Below are positions 24,019 to 32,091 of a DNA stretch of 32,311 bases, piece after piece. Source of the DNA: an uncultured Clostridia bacterium. GTDB lineage: Bacteria > Bacillota > Clostridia > Christensenellales > Aristaeellaceae. The stretch lies in the NCBI GenBank assembly GCA_946629635.1, contig CAMOYA010000014.1, forward strand, positions 1 to 32,311, written 5' to 3'. How positions within the stretch are numbered: the stretch's first letter is position 1; each line of letters begins with the position of its first letter. Position numbers and translations under genes: made by a program. Under the pieces are notes generated by a model. It ran no database searches. It worked only from the letters and a program-made list of their open reading frames with translations, and was not told the origin of the DNA.

Positions 24019-24747
24019 TTATTCGAGCGCCGCCAGATAATCCCTGATCGGCAGATCCCCGGGTTTGCCGGTCTCTTCCACCGTCATGCCCGCGAGAATC
24101 GTCTCGCTGCTGGTCGCATCGATGGGCGCGATGGGATCGGAGAAACTGATCTCATCCAGCCAGATGACATTCTTCGCAAATGCCCGGATATGGAACGCGT
24201 TGGTCATGCCCGGGAATCCGCTCGCTTCCAGGTCAATGACCAGGTCCTGCCAGTCCGTCGTGATCACGGGATGGCTGCCGTCCTTGAGCACCAGGTCAGA
24301 GAAGCGGGCCGCATAGAACTTTGAATCTTCCGGATGCCAGTCCATGATCAGCTTGTTCTCTTCGCCGCCTTCAGCGCCCTTGATCCGGATCGTCAGATAC
24401 CTGCACCAGCTGATGCCTTCCAGAGCCCACATGTTCACCGCTTCGCCCCAGTTGCCCATCCAGTCCGCCGCATGGGCGAAATAGTCATCTTCACTGTCAT
24501 AGTCTTCCGGATCGTATTCCTTCGGCCGATAGTCAATCTTGATGGCCCCTTCCTCATTCTTGGCGCGCAGGTTTGCCCAGTTGTCCCACCAGATGTTGAC
24601 GCCGTTGGGACCGAGCTCCGGCTTCGCGTTGGGATCCCGGTCATCAAAATTGTCCCACAGGAAGCTTACAGTCTCCTCCGCCAGCGCAGAAGAAAGAACC
24701 GCAAACAGCATCATGGCAGAAAGGATGATGGCAAGAAACTTTTTCAT
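24019..24747 (-). CDS. Small secreted carbohydrate-binding-module-like protein
   Basis: A 242-residue exported protein with a signal peptide ending ALA at residue 23. The mature part is acidic, rich in Trp and Asp (FLWDNFDDRDPN, NIWWDNWANLR, DWMGNWGEAVNMW) and reads as a single jelly-roll-like domain (LTIRIKGAEGG, LVIDLEASGF, NVIWLDEISF), the pattern of carbohydrate-binding domains such as the CBM11-like group. No catalytic motif is visible. A short linker follows. The ATG at 24747 has GAGGAGGG; a start 15 bp upstream has none. Its promoter carries operator O2, so it is induced with the importer and the secreted glycosidase. It may hold polysaccharide at or near the cell; how it is retained on the surface is not apparent. 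Confidence 0.75.
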   Translation of the reverse strand: MKKFLAIILSAMMLFAVLSSALAEETVSFLWDNFDDRDPNAKPELGPNGVNIWWDNWANLRAKNEEGAIKIDYRPKEYDPEDYDSEDDYFAHAADWMGNWGEAVNMWALEGISWCRYLTIRIKGAEGGEENKLIMDWHPEDSKFYAARFSDLVLKDGSHPVITTDWQDLVIDLEASGFPGMTNAFHIRAFAKNVIWLDEISFSDPIAPIDATSSETILAGMTVEETGKPGDLPIRDYLAALE

Positions 24748-24775
24748 GGTAACCCTCCTCATTCATTTGTAATAG

Positions 24776-24789
24776 GTTTAACGCTAAAC
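24776..24789. promoter_or_regulatory. LacI-family operator O2 (GTTTAACGCTAAAC)
   Basis: The exact reverse complement of O1, extended by symmetric AG/CT flanks. It lies about 15 bp downstream of the -10 element of the minus-strand promoter at 24805-24833, a position that blocks initiation. Confidence 0.87.
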
Positions 24790-24804
24790 CTATTTCTTGA
24801 CCCG

Positions 24805-24833
24805 ATTATAGCATGGCTGATTTGCCCTGTCAA
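24805..24833 (-). promoter_or_regulatory. Perfect-consensus sigma-A promoter of the secreted CBM-like gene
   Basis: TTGACA (24828-24833), 17-bp spacer and TATAAT (24805-24810) on the minus strand. Such strength with a downstream operator fits a tightly repressed, highly inducible gene. Confidence 0.85.
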
Positions 24834-24888
24834 GCACCAAAAAGGACAGGATTTCAACTTTGGGTGAACGAAAAAGCGCTCCATCATC

Positions 24889-24916
24889 TTGTTTTTTTTC
24901 GCCGGATCTGTATAAT
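24889..24916 (+). promoter_or_regulatory. Promoter of the secreted beta-helix glycosidase gene
   Basis: TTGTTT (24889-24894) and TATAAT (24911-24916) with a 16-bp spacer, divergent from the promoter at 24805-24833. Operator O3 begins 14 bp after the -10. Confidence 0.75.
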
Positions 24917-24930
24917 GAGAGAAGAGACAA

Positions 24931-24944
24931 GTTTAACGTTAAAC
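24931..24944. promoter_or_regulatory. LacI-family operator O3 (GTTTAACGTTAAAC)
   Basis: A perfect 14-bp palindrome with a central CG, 14 bp downstream of the -10 element and 28 bp before the start codon at 24973. It is the symmetric version of O1 and O2 and probably the tightest site. Confidence 0.88.
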
Positions 24945-24972
24945 TGCAATATAAACAGGGAGGATGATTCTG

Positions 24973-27015
24973 ATGCTCATTCGGAAACCGCTTCGCCTTC
25001 TCTGCCTGCTGATGGCATTTCTTTTACTCCCGTTCCCGCCGCCGGGGCATGCTGAAGAAGCAGCTCCACAGCTGACCGTATACGAAGGGCCGAAGACCAT
25101 GACTTCATCCGCTGACTGTTCCGTCAGCGTCTGCGGCGTCGAGCTCTTCGTATACGATGTCATGGTGAATCACGAGCACATCTGGAACGCCAATACCGTA
25201 CCCGTGACCACTCCCATGACCTATTTTGACTTTTCCGGAACCGTGACGGTGGAGGTCCGCATGCCCGGTCTTCCGCACCCTGTGGAAAGTGCTCAGGTGC
25301 TCCCAAGCTCCGCGGGAGTTGCCGCGGAAGTTCGGGACGGAGCCGTTTGCTTCACCCTCTCATCCCCGGGTCAGTATACCGTCGTCTTCAACGGCGATGT
25401 GAACAAGGCGCTGCATCTCTTCGCCAATCCGCCGGAAACGGACCTGCCGGATCCCGCGGATCCGAATGTGTTCTGGATCGGACCGGGCGAATGGGTCATG
25501 GACGCCATCTCCCTGACGGATCACCAGACGCTGTATCTTTCCGGCGGCGCCGTGCTCCATTCCATCATATCCGTGGCCAATGCGGAGGATGTGCGGATCT
25601 GCGGCCGCGGCATCATTGACGGCAGCGACTACCCGGCATGGAACCAGCCCGGTTCCCTGGCCCGGGTGCCCATCGATCTGAACCATTCCAAAGATGTCCG
25701 CGTGGAAGGCATCTCCCTGGTCAATTCCAACTGCTGGAATTTCAACTCCTTTTCATCCCGGAATGTCCGGATCGACAATGTCAAGATCATCTCCGGCCGG
25801 CAGAACGGCGATGGGTTCACCTTCCAGTCCTGCACGGATCACCTGGTGACCCGGTCCTTTGCCCGTACCTGGGATGACAGCCTGGTCATCAAGAACTATT
25901 CGGGATCAACCAGAGGAATCACCTTCCGGGACATGCAGGTATGGACGGATCTGGCTCAGTCCATGGAAATCGGTTATGAAACCGACAAGGGGCTGACGCT
26001 CGATCCGGAAATCTGTGATGTCCTGTTTGAAAACATCACTGTGCTGTATAATTTTCACAAGCCGGTCATCAGCATTCACAACAGCGACGATGCGGCTGTG
26101 CACGACATCACCTGGCGGAATATCACCGTGGAGAACGCCATGATGCAGGGGGATAACGGTTTCAACAGGGAGCTGATTGAAATGACCCTTCAGAACTCCG
26201 CCTGGTCCACCGTCCGGGATGAGTTTGGCACCATTGATCATGTGCTGATCGACGGGCTGACCGTTGAAAAGACCGCGGACGGAAAGGTTCCCCCCTCCCG
26301 ATTTTCAGGGCATGACGGGGATCATCAGATCACGGACGTTGTTCTTCGCAATATACGGATTCTCAATCAGGACATCACTGATCTGAAAGCCATGCGGCTT
26401 TCCACGGATGAATTCTGCGGGGGAATTGTCATCGAGCCCCCTGTGGCAGGTGCGAAAACCGCCGAAACTGTGGATCCTCTCCTGTCGACGTCTCCACACG
26501 AAGATCCGGCCGTCACCGTCATCGCTGCACCGGAACAGACCGGCGCGCAGCGGCCACCCTGCTTCCCGGATCCGACAGACAACTATATTCCTCTGCCGGA
26601 AACGGAAAACTACGCCCTTGCAAAGCCTGTCATTTCCGGAGCGCACACGGATGTATACAGGGACGTGAATGTCAACGACAGCAAAACGGATACCTACTGG
26701 GAGAGCAAGGGCTTTCCTGCGGAGATTACCTTTGACCTGGAGAAAACCTGTACGGTATCCACCGTCGCGGTCTGCCTGAATCCATCTTCCATCTGGGAGC
26801 CGCGGATCCAGGAAATCGCGGTGCTGGTCAGCACGGACGGAATCAGCTACACGGAAGTGGTTCCGGCAGAAAAGTACAGTTTTGATGCCGCCACCGGCAA
26901 CCGGATCCGCATCGACTTCGATCCGGCTGATGCCGCCTTTGTACGCCTGGTATTCACCATGAACTCATCCTCCCGAACCGGAGGCGCTCAGGCCGCTGAA
27001 ATCTGTGTGTATTAA
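24973..27015 (+). CDS. Secreted beta-helix glycosidase of the GH28/GH49 (clan GH-N) type with C-terminal discoidin-like domain
   Basis: A 680-residue exported enzyme. The signal peptide ends near residue 27 (GHA). An N-terminal beta-sandwich (about 30-165) precedes a right-handed beta-helix (about 166-500), and a linker leads to an F5/8 type C-like domain (about 545-680), probably a sugar-binding module. The active-site region is NGDGF (Asp280) and WDDSLVIKNYS (Asp301, Asp302, Lys307). This differs from the NTD, GDD, HGG and RIK set of true polygalacturonases and looks closer to GH49 dextranase-like enzymes. The substrate is therefore uncertain. The start at 24973 lies 9 bp after GGGAGG; an ATG at 24964 touches the site. 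Operator O3 controls it. Confidence 0.82.
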   Translation: MLIRKPLRLLCLLMAFLLLPFPPPGHAEEAAPQLTVYEGPKTMTSSADCSVSVCGVELFVYDVMVNHEHIWNANTVPVTTPMTYFDFSGTVTVEVRMPGLPHPVESAQVLPSSAGVAAEVRDGAVCFTLSSPGQYTVVFNGDVNKALHLFANPPETDLPDPADPNVFWIGPGEWVMDAISLTDHQTLYLSGGAVLHSIISVANAEDVRICGRGIIDGSDYPAWNQPGSLARVPIDLNHSKDVRVEGISLVNSNCWNFNSFSSRNVRIDNVKIISGRQNGDGFTFQSCTDHLVTRSFARTWDDSLVIKNYSGSTRGITFRDMQVWTDLAQSMEIGYETDKGLTLDPEICDVLFENITVLYNFHKPVISIHNSDDAAVHDITWRNITVENAMMQGDNGFNRELIEMTLQNSAWSTVRDEFGTIDHVLIDGLTVEKTADGKVPPSRFSGHDGDHQITDVVLRNIRILNQDITDLKAMRLSTDEFCGGIVIEPPVAGAKTAETVDPLLSTSPHEDPAVTVIAAPEQTGAQRPPCFPDPTDNYIPLPETENYALAKPVISGAHTDVYRDVNVNDSKTDTYWESKGFPAEITFDLEKTCTVSTVAVCLNPSSIWEPRIQEIAVLVSTDGISYTEVVPAEKYSFDAATGNRIRIDFDPADAAFVRLVFTMNSSSRTGGAQAAEICVY

Positions 27016-27016
27016 G

Positions 27017-27060
27017 AAACGGAGCCGCGCTTCATCCCCGAAGCGCGGCTCCGTTTTTTT
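27017..27060 (+). terminator. Strong intrinsic terminator after the secreted glycosidase
   Basis: A 15-17 bp GC-rich stem (ACGGAGCCGCGCTTC and complement, 27019-27054) with a 6-nt loop is followed by seven T. On the minus strand it is followed by TTTCTTAAT, so it may also stop the convergent esterase transcript. Confidence 0.92.
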
Positions 27061-27131
27061 CCTTCACGCGGAGCTGAACCCGTTTTCCGGTTTCACGGAT
27101 CTGTATGCCTCTCACGCAGGACAGGGGGCCT

Positions 27132-28106
27132 TCAGGCTTTCATCCCCATTCCCTGTTTGTTCATCCATGCCCAGGCCAGCTCCGGCCACACCGTCACCTC
27201 CGGCACGGTTTTCTCCTTCGGGCGATCCGCCGCATCGTCTGCATCAAAATACGAGAGCATGACCTTCGCCCACTCGGTCATCGGCACTTCTCCGCCGCGG
27301 ACGGCACGGACCGCCCGGTCGTTCTGTTCCATGGTATAAGGGGCGCAGAAGCGGCCCTCCACCCAGTCCTCATTTGCCAGGGAAAGTCCGTGGTGCCCTT
27401 CGGAAAACACATGCATCGCGTACGGCACACCGTGCGCGCGCAGCGCATGGGCAAACATTTCGCTGTTTTCCACCGGCACGGATTCATCCGTCGCCGTATG
27501 CCAGAGGAAGCAGGGCGGAGTATCGGCCTTCACCTGCGTCTCCAGAGACCAGTAGTGCAGCGCGTCCGCCGGCGCATCCTTCCCCAGCAGCGCATCAAAG
27601 GATCCCCTGTGCGCATATTCACCGGAAGAAATGACCGGATAGCTCAGAATAGCCGCATCCGGCCGGGCTGAAACATCCCCATATTTCTCATCCTTCACAT
27701 CCTCCCAGTGCACGCAGGCGCTGGCACACAGATGTCCTCCCGCCGAAAAACCGCACAGTGTGATGCGATCCGGATCAATATGGAACTCTGCCGCCCGCTT
27801 CCGAACGACCCGGATCGCCCGCGTCAGATCCCGCAGCGGCTGATCCTGCAGCGGCACATCCTGCAGCGGATTGACCGTATAGGTCAGCACGAATGCATTC
27901 ACGCCAAAGTCATAGAATCTGCGGGCAATGATCTCTCCCTCCCGGGGAGAAACAAAGAAATATCCCCCGCCGGGAACAACCAGCAGGCAGGGCCGGAGCC
28001 GCTGGTCCTCATCATGGATATACGTCGTCAGACCGGGGACAAAGCCAAAGGACCGAGAATAGCTGTATTCCCCGTCTTCCCAGATGGCAAACCTTTCTGT
28101 CTTCAT
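27132..28106 (-). CDS. Alpha/beta hydrolase, esterase-like (acetyl-esterase/BD-FAE type)
   Basis: A 324-residue cytoplasmic serine hydrolase. The oxyanion-hole motif is PGGGYFF (45-51), the nucleophile elbow is GFSAGGH with Ser121, and the acid and base are probably Asp207 (TATDESVP) and His238 or His239 (SEGHHGLSL). This is the layout of the hormone-sensitive-lipase/BD-FAE esterase group, whose members remove acetyl or feruloyl groups from plant-cell-wall oligosaccharides. The ATG at 28106 has GGGAGG. It has its own promoter (28147-28176). The substrate is not known; an intracellular role on imported acetylated oligosaccharides fits the neighbourhood. Confidence 0.88.
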   Translation of the reverse strand: MKTERFAIWEDGEYSYSRSFGFVPGLTTYIHDEDQRLRPCLLVVPGGGYFFVSPREGEIIARRFYDFGVNAFVLTYTVNPLQDVPLQDQPLRDLTRAIRVVRKRAAEFHIDPDRITLCGFSAGGHLCASACVHWEDVKDEKYGDVSARPDAAILSYPVISSGEYAHRGSFDALLGKDAPADALHYWSLETQVKADTPPCFLWHTATDESVPVENSEMFAHALRAHGVPYAMHVFSEGHHGLSLANEDWVEGRFCAPYTMEQNDRAVRAVRGGEVPMTEWAKVMLSYFDADDAADRPKEKTVPEVTVWPELAWAWMNKQGMGMKA

Positions 28107-28146
28107 CTTTTCCTCCCGCGCGCCTCAGGCGCTTTTTTCCGCCTTT

Positions 28147-28176
28147 AATATACCCCAGGGGGAACATGCCTGTCAA
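28147..28176 (-). promoter_or_regulatory. Promoter of the esterase-like gene
   Basis: TTGACA (28171-28176) and TATATT (28147-28152) are 18 bp apart on the minus strand, about 40 bp before the start at 28106. Confidence 0.7.
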
Positions 28177-28192
28177 AAGAAATGACAAAGCC

Positions 28193-28225
28193 GAAAAAAC
28201 CGTCCTCCGTTTTTCGGGGAACGGT
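28193..28225 (-). terminator. Intrinsic terminator of the MATE exporter gene
   Basis: On the minus strand an 11-bp stem (ACCGTTCCCCG with CGGAGGACGGT, one mismatch and one G-T pair) with an A5 loop is followed by six T. It lies 19 bp after the stop at 28244. Confidence 0.8.
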
Positions 28226-28243
28226 CTGAAAAATGTCCGGAAT

Positions 28244-29677
28244 TCATGCCGCACGGCGCAGACGGATGATTTTCCGTCTGGCAGCACTGATTGCGGATGC
28301 ATCCTCAGTATCGGGCATCAGGCGCTGCCGCAGGGAACGCATCACCTGCCAGTAACATGGGAACAGGAATGCATCCGCCATCACCCAGGCAGCCGGATTC
28401 GCAAAGCATGCGCCCGTAAACCCGGCCACAGGCACCACGAACAGGGCAACCGCCGTCCGCGCCACCATTTCAAATAGTCCGGCCAGCATCGCGACGCGGG
28501 TAAATCCCATCCCCTGGATGCTCAGGCGGACAATATTCACAAACAGCAGCGGAATATAGAAGGAAGCATTGATCAGCAGATAGGTGGAGCCCATCTCCAT
28601 AACCGCCGGAGCCGCCGACGGATCAATGAACAGCGCCAGCAGCGTCCTGGAAAACAGCGCCACCACGCCAAAGGCAATCAGGCAGTACCCGATTCCAAGC
28701 ACAGAAGCACACTTAAGGCCCTGATTCACCCGATCCAGCTTTCGGGCGCCCATGTTCTGGCCGGCATATGTCGCCATGGTCGAGGACAGCGCGTCAAACA
28801 CGCTGGCAAAGAACGCGCTGATCTTGCCGGCCGCACTGACGGCCGCCACCTCATTCACACCCAGGCCGTTCACCGACCACTGCACCATCACCGATCCGAT
28901 CGCCGTAATGGAGAACTGCAGCCCCATGGGAAGCCCGATCCCCAGCATTTTTCTGGCCAGGGCAGGTTCAAATACGCGGTCTTCCTTCTGAAGATGCAGA
29001 ATCGGAAAGCGCCGGACCATTACCATGACGCACCCGATTCCCGAAATCAGCTGACTGATCGCGGTCGCCACCGCTGCACCGGCCACCCCCATGCCGCATA
29101 CGATGATCAGAAACAGGTCCAGCACGATATTGACCAGGGAAGCCACCACCAGAAAAACAACCGGCGTCCGGCTGTCCCCCAGCGAGCGAAGAATGCCGCA
29201 CGCCATGTTATACAGCACGCAGCATGGGATCGCGGCAAAGATGATCCCGATATATGATGCCGATGCATCCAGGATTTCCTCCGGCGTATTCATCAGGCGC
29301 AGCAGCGGTTTGCACAGAAGGGTCGCCGCCAGCGCAAACGCCAGGCTCAGCACGGCGCTGAGAACAACGGAGTGAAACACGCAGCGACGCACTTCCCGCT
29401 CATCCTTCGCGCCAAATGCCTGAGCCACCGGAATCGCAAATCCGGAGCACAGACCCAGGCACAGGCCAATGATCAGAAAGTTCACAGACCCGGTTGCCCC
29501 GACAGCCGCCAGCTTTTCCGGTCCCAGATACCGGCCGACGATGGCGGTATCCACAAAGCTGTAAAACTGCTGAAAAAGAACGCCGAACAGAAGCGGCAGC
29601 GCAAAGGAGACGATCAGCTTCATCGGCCTGCCTTCCGTCAGATCGCGTGTCAGAGTCCGGGCCATGTCAAAATCCAT
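28244..29677 (-). CDS. MATE-family multidrug/Na+ antiporter-type exporter
   Basis: A 477-residue integral membrane protein with about 12 predicted helices in two homologous halves, as in MATE exporters. The first helix region PLLFGVLFQQFYSFVDTAIVGRYLG and the later GMGVAGAAVAT and GLPMGLQFS segments (each shortened or partial here) are typical. It probably couples cation influx to export of a drug or metabolite. The start at 29677 directly follows AAAGG; a second ATG at 29665 is a reasonable alternative with better spacing. It has its own promoter and terminator and is a single-gene unit. The substrate cannot be told. Confidence 0.94.
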   Translation of the reverse strand: MDFDMARTLTRDLTEGRPMKLIVSFALPLLFGVLFQQFYSFVDTAIVGRYLGPEKLAAVGATGSVNFLIIGLCLGLCSGFAIPVAQAFGAKDEREVRRCVFHSVVLSAVLSLAFALAATLLCKPLLRLMNTPEEILDASASYIGIIFAAIPCCVLYNMACGILRSLGDSRTPVVFLVVASLVNIVLDLFLIIVCGMGVAGAAVATAISQLISGIGCVMVMVRRFPILHLQKEDRVFEPALARKMLGIGLPMGLQFSITAIGSVMVQWSVNGLGVNEVAAVSAAGKISAFFASVFDALSSTMATYAGQNMGARKLDRVNQGLKCASVLGIGYCLIAFGVVALFSRTLLALFIDPSAAPAVMEMGSTYLLINASFYIPLLFVNIVRLSIQGMGFTRVAMLAGLFEMVARTAVALFVVPVAGFTGACFANPAAWVMADAFLFPCYWQVMRSLRQRLMPDTEDASAISAARRKIIRLRRAA

Positions 29678-29709
29678 CCTTTCGCGATCCTTTCCGGATC
29701 GTCCGGGAT

Positions 29710-29738
29710 GTTATAGCACTTTCCCATGAGCATTGCAA
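29710..29738 (-). promoter_or_regulatory. Promoter of the MATE exporter gene
   Basis: TTGCAA (29733-29738) and TATAAC (29710-29715) are 17 bp apart on the minus strand, about 35 bp upstream of the start at 29677. Confidence 0.6.
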
Positions 29739-29793
29739 TAAAAGGGTGGATCAGATTCTCCGTTTCATCCTGAAATACGGCCGTTTTGATCAG

Positions 29794-30675
29794 TTAAAAC
29801 ATATCAGCATACTGCGTGATGTACCAGTCGGTTCCGTCTGTCACCATCACGACCCGGCCGCCGGTCGTATTGTAAAAAGGAATCTTCGCCGCTTTCATCT
29901 GCTCCGTTGCCTTCGGGGAACCAGACTTCCGATTGGTGACAAAGATGAAGCCCGGATCCACGGTCGCCAGAAAATCCTGCACGATCCGAACCAGACCGTG
30001 ATGCGGCATTTTCATGATATCCGCCTTCAGCTGATCCCCGGACAGCACTTTCAGAATCCCCTGCTGGGCGGCACCGGTCGCGTCCCCGGTCATCAGCACG
30101 GTCGCATCCCCAAAGGTGACATGCATGATGGAGCTGCGGGCATTGGGATCCCCTCCTTCCTCCCACCAGTAAAAGGAAAGCTCCGCCCCGCCAAAGTTCA
30201 CCGTTTCCCCCTGAGCAAGCTGATGATAAGGGATGCCGGCCTTTTCAAGCTCCCTGACAGCGCTGCGCTGGGTATCGTTCCGGTAATCCGGGCGAAAGCT
30301 CGACCAGAATTCATCCGCCCTGAATCCATGCTTCATCATCTGGGTCACGTTCTGGAGATGGTCGTCATGAGGATGGGTATTATAGATGATATCCACCCGT
30401 TCCCCATAGCCCATCTCCGTCAGCGCCTCCGTGAGCTTTTCCCGCCATTTCCGGACGCCTCCGTCAATCAGCATGGATTTTCCGCCGACTTCCATCAGTG
30501 TGCAGTCGTTGATCAGCGTTGCGAACGCGGTCAGCCGAAGCACTTCCTTCTCCGCCCACTCCGCCGGCGGTTCCTGCCCCACGTGGATCTCCGCCGCACC
30601 GGGCAGAATCACGCCAAGAAAAAGCAGTCCGGTCACCCAGGCCGAAAGAGCTCTGATCCATACATGATGCTTCAT
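29794..30675 (-). CDS. Secreted metallo-beta-lactamase-fold protein (ComEC-like)
   Basis: A 293-residue exported protein with a signal peptide ending near residue 28 (PGAA) and a metallo-beta-lactamase fold in the mature part. The metal site is HPHDDH at 101-106 (in NTHPHDDHLQN), with a later aspartate in MTGDATG and histidines in MPHHG. The general architecture matches the secreted protein at 13095-13949, but sequence similarity looks low, so they are family members rather than a recent duplication. The ATG at 30675 has GGAGGG at an unusually long 13 bp; the frame is open to 30753. The substrate and role are unknown. It is a single-gene unit with its own promoter. Confidence 0.85.
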   Translation of the reverse strand: MKHHVWIRALSAWVTGLLFLGVILPGAAEIHVGQEPPAEWAEKEVLRLTAFATLINDCTLMEVGGKSMLIDGGVRKWREKLTEALTEMGYGERVDIIYNTHPHDDHLQNVTQMMKHGFRADEFWSSFRPDYRNDTQRSAVRELEKAGIPYHQLAQGETVNFGGAELSFYWWEEGGDPNARSSIMHVTFGDATVLMTGDATGAAQQGILKVLSGDQLKADIMKMPHHGLVRIVQDFLATVDPGFIFVTNRKSGSPKATEQMKAAKIPFYNTTGGRVVMVTDGTDWYITQYADMF

Positions 30676-30742
30676 CTGTTCTAACTTCCCTCCATGATCA
30701 AGATGCCGGATATTTCTCTGCGCACACTGCACAAACACGCAC

Positions 30743-30771
30743 ATTATACTCACAAGAAGCCTTTTTTACAA
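30743..30771 (-). promoter_or_regulatory. Promoter of the second secreted metallo-beta-lactamase-fold gene
   Basis: TTGTAA (30766-30771) and TATAAT (30743-30748) are 17 bp apart on the minus strand. It is back-to-back with the plus-strand promoter at 30817-30845. Confidence 0.7.
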
Positions 30772-30816
30772 ACTTGCTGCGCTTTCCTCCGACGATTGCC
30801 GAATGCCTGCGGCACG

Positions 30817-30845
30817 TTGACATTCCATCTGCCGTCAAGTATAAT
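30817..30845 (+). promoter_or_regulatory. Perfect-consensus sigma-A promoter of the DUF3048 gene
   Basis: TTGACA (30817-30822) and TATAAT (30840-30845) are exact, with a 17-bp spacer, about 70 bp before the start at 30919. No operator-like palindrome was seen, so strong constitutive expression is likely. Confidence 0.85.
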
Positions 30846-30918
30846 GAAGCGATTGTTTCCTATTTTGTCTAAAGCAAAGATGGAAACGGTTATTCTCATG
30901 AGGAGGTACTGAATCATA

Positions 30919-32058
30919 ATGAAAAAACTGATTGCTCTGCTGTTGACCACCCTGCTGATGTTCTCCTGTCTGTCCTTTGCTTTTGCAGATACCATCGCTG
31001 TGACGCAGGACGCAGTCGATAACGCACAGGTAAGTACTCCCGCATCGTTGGGTAACAATGCTGTCATCGAAGGTTTGGATCCGTTTACCGGCCTTTCGGA
31101 CAACGGCGAAGCCTTCACCCCGGTGATCCTGGTGATTGACAACAATACGGAAGGATATCCTCATTGGGGCGTCGGATCCGCCAGTGTGATGATTCAGATT
31201 CCGAACATGTCCACCGGCAATACCAAAATGCTGGCGCTGTTCTCCACCACTTTCCCGGAGCTCGCAGGCGGTTCCCGCAGCGCACGGATGACTGCGCTTC
31301 CTTTCGCTACCGCCTTTAATGCTGCCTTTGCGTCCGCCAACTACGGCCCGCATCAGGATGCGGTGGATACTTTGGGACTCAGCCAGTCGATCCAGTTCGA
31401 TTACTGGCGGAAAAAATGGGGACTGCTGGCACAGACAAGCAGTGATAACGCCAATAAAAAATGGTTTGATTTGCTGGGTGGCGGCTCCTACAAGCATCGC
31501 GTTCCTGTTGAAGAGGTCAATGGTGTATTTGACGCGTCTCTGGTTGCTCATATGCAGGAAATTCATGATATGCTGATCCGGAACGGCGTTGCCTTTGAAA
31601 AGCGTCCCTTCCTGTTCACGGATACTCCGCTGGATCGCGGCGTCATTGCCAACGAAGTCGACGTCACATTCTACGACAACCACAACAGTTCTTCTTCCAA
31701 CAAGGCAAGCAATTGCATCTTCTATTACGATGAGGGACTGGGATATTCCCGTGAAAATGCCGCCGGCATCGAAATTGACCGGACTTCAAAGGATATCCTG
31801 TATTTCTCCAATCTGATCATTATGCGCATTCCCGTTGAAAGTGCGGATGGATATCTGTACTGGAGAAACAACATGGTCGGCGGCGGTATCGCGGACATCT
31901 TCCAGAACGGCCATTACATTCAGGGCTCCTGGTACCGCGAAAATGACACAAGCCGCATTATTTTCATGGATGAGCAGGGAAATGAACTGCAGTTCCAGCG
32001 CGGAAAAACATATATCGTCGCGTCAGATGACTGTGCGGTTGTCTCCTATGAAGAATAA
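30919..32058 (+). CDS. Exported DUF3048 (YerB-like) protein
   Basis: A 379-residue secreted protein with a signal peptide ending AFA at residue 23. The mature part has the DUF3048 pattern: a GLDPFTGL segment near residues 52-59, VIDNNTEGYPHWGVGSASVM near 72-91 (abbreviated: VIDNNTEGYPHWG), GGSRSAR at 117-123, which corresponds to the GPVRSAR motif of the family, and YGPHQDAVDTLG after it. YerB-like proteins are usually lipoproteins of unknown function; this one lacks a clear lipobox. An AGGAGG site lies 12 bp before the ATG. The next gene follows closely and is probably co-transcribed. Confidence 0.87.
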   Translation: MKKLIALLLTTLLMFSCLSFAFADTIAVTQDAVDNAQVSTPASLGNNAVIEGLDPFTGLSDNGEAFTPVILVIDNNTEGYPHWGVGSASVMIQIPNMSTGNTKMLALFSTTFPELAGGSRSARMTALPFATAFNAAFASANYGPHQDAVDTLGLSQSIQFDYWRKKWGLLAQTSSDNANKKWFDLLGGGSYKHRVPVEEVNGVFDASLVAHMQEIHDMLIRNGVAFEKRPFLFTDTPLDRGVIANEVDVTFYDNHNSSSSNKASNCIFYYDEGLGYSRENAAGIEIDRTSKDILYFSNLIIMRIPVESADGYLYWRNNMVGGGIADIFQNGHYIQGSWYRENDTSRIIFMDEQGNELQFQRGKTYIVASDDCAVVSYEE

Positions 32059-32091
32059 TCAACGCGGTTATACATGAAAGGATCGATCATT

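Noticed and set aside
28120-28138. GCGCC-TCA-GGCGC followed by six T as a plus-strand terminator
   Set aside because: No plus-strand gene ends here; it lies in the leader of the minus-strand esterase gene, and the stem is only 5 bp with a 3-nt loop.
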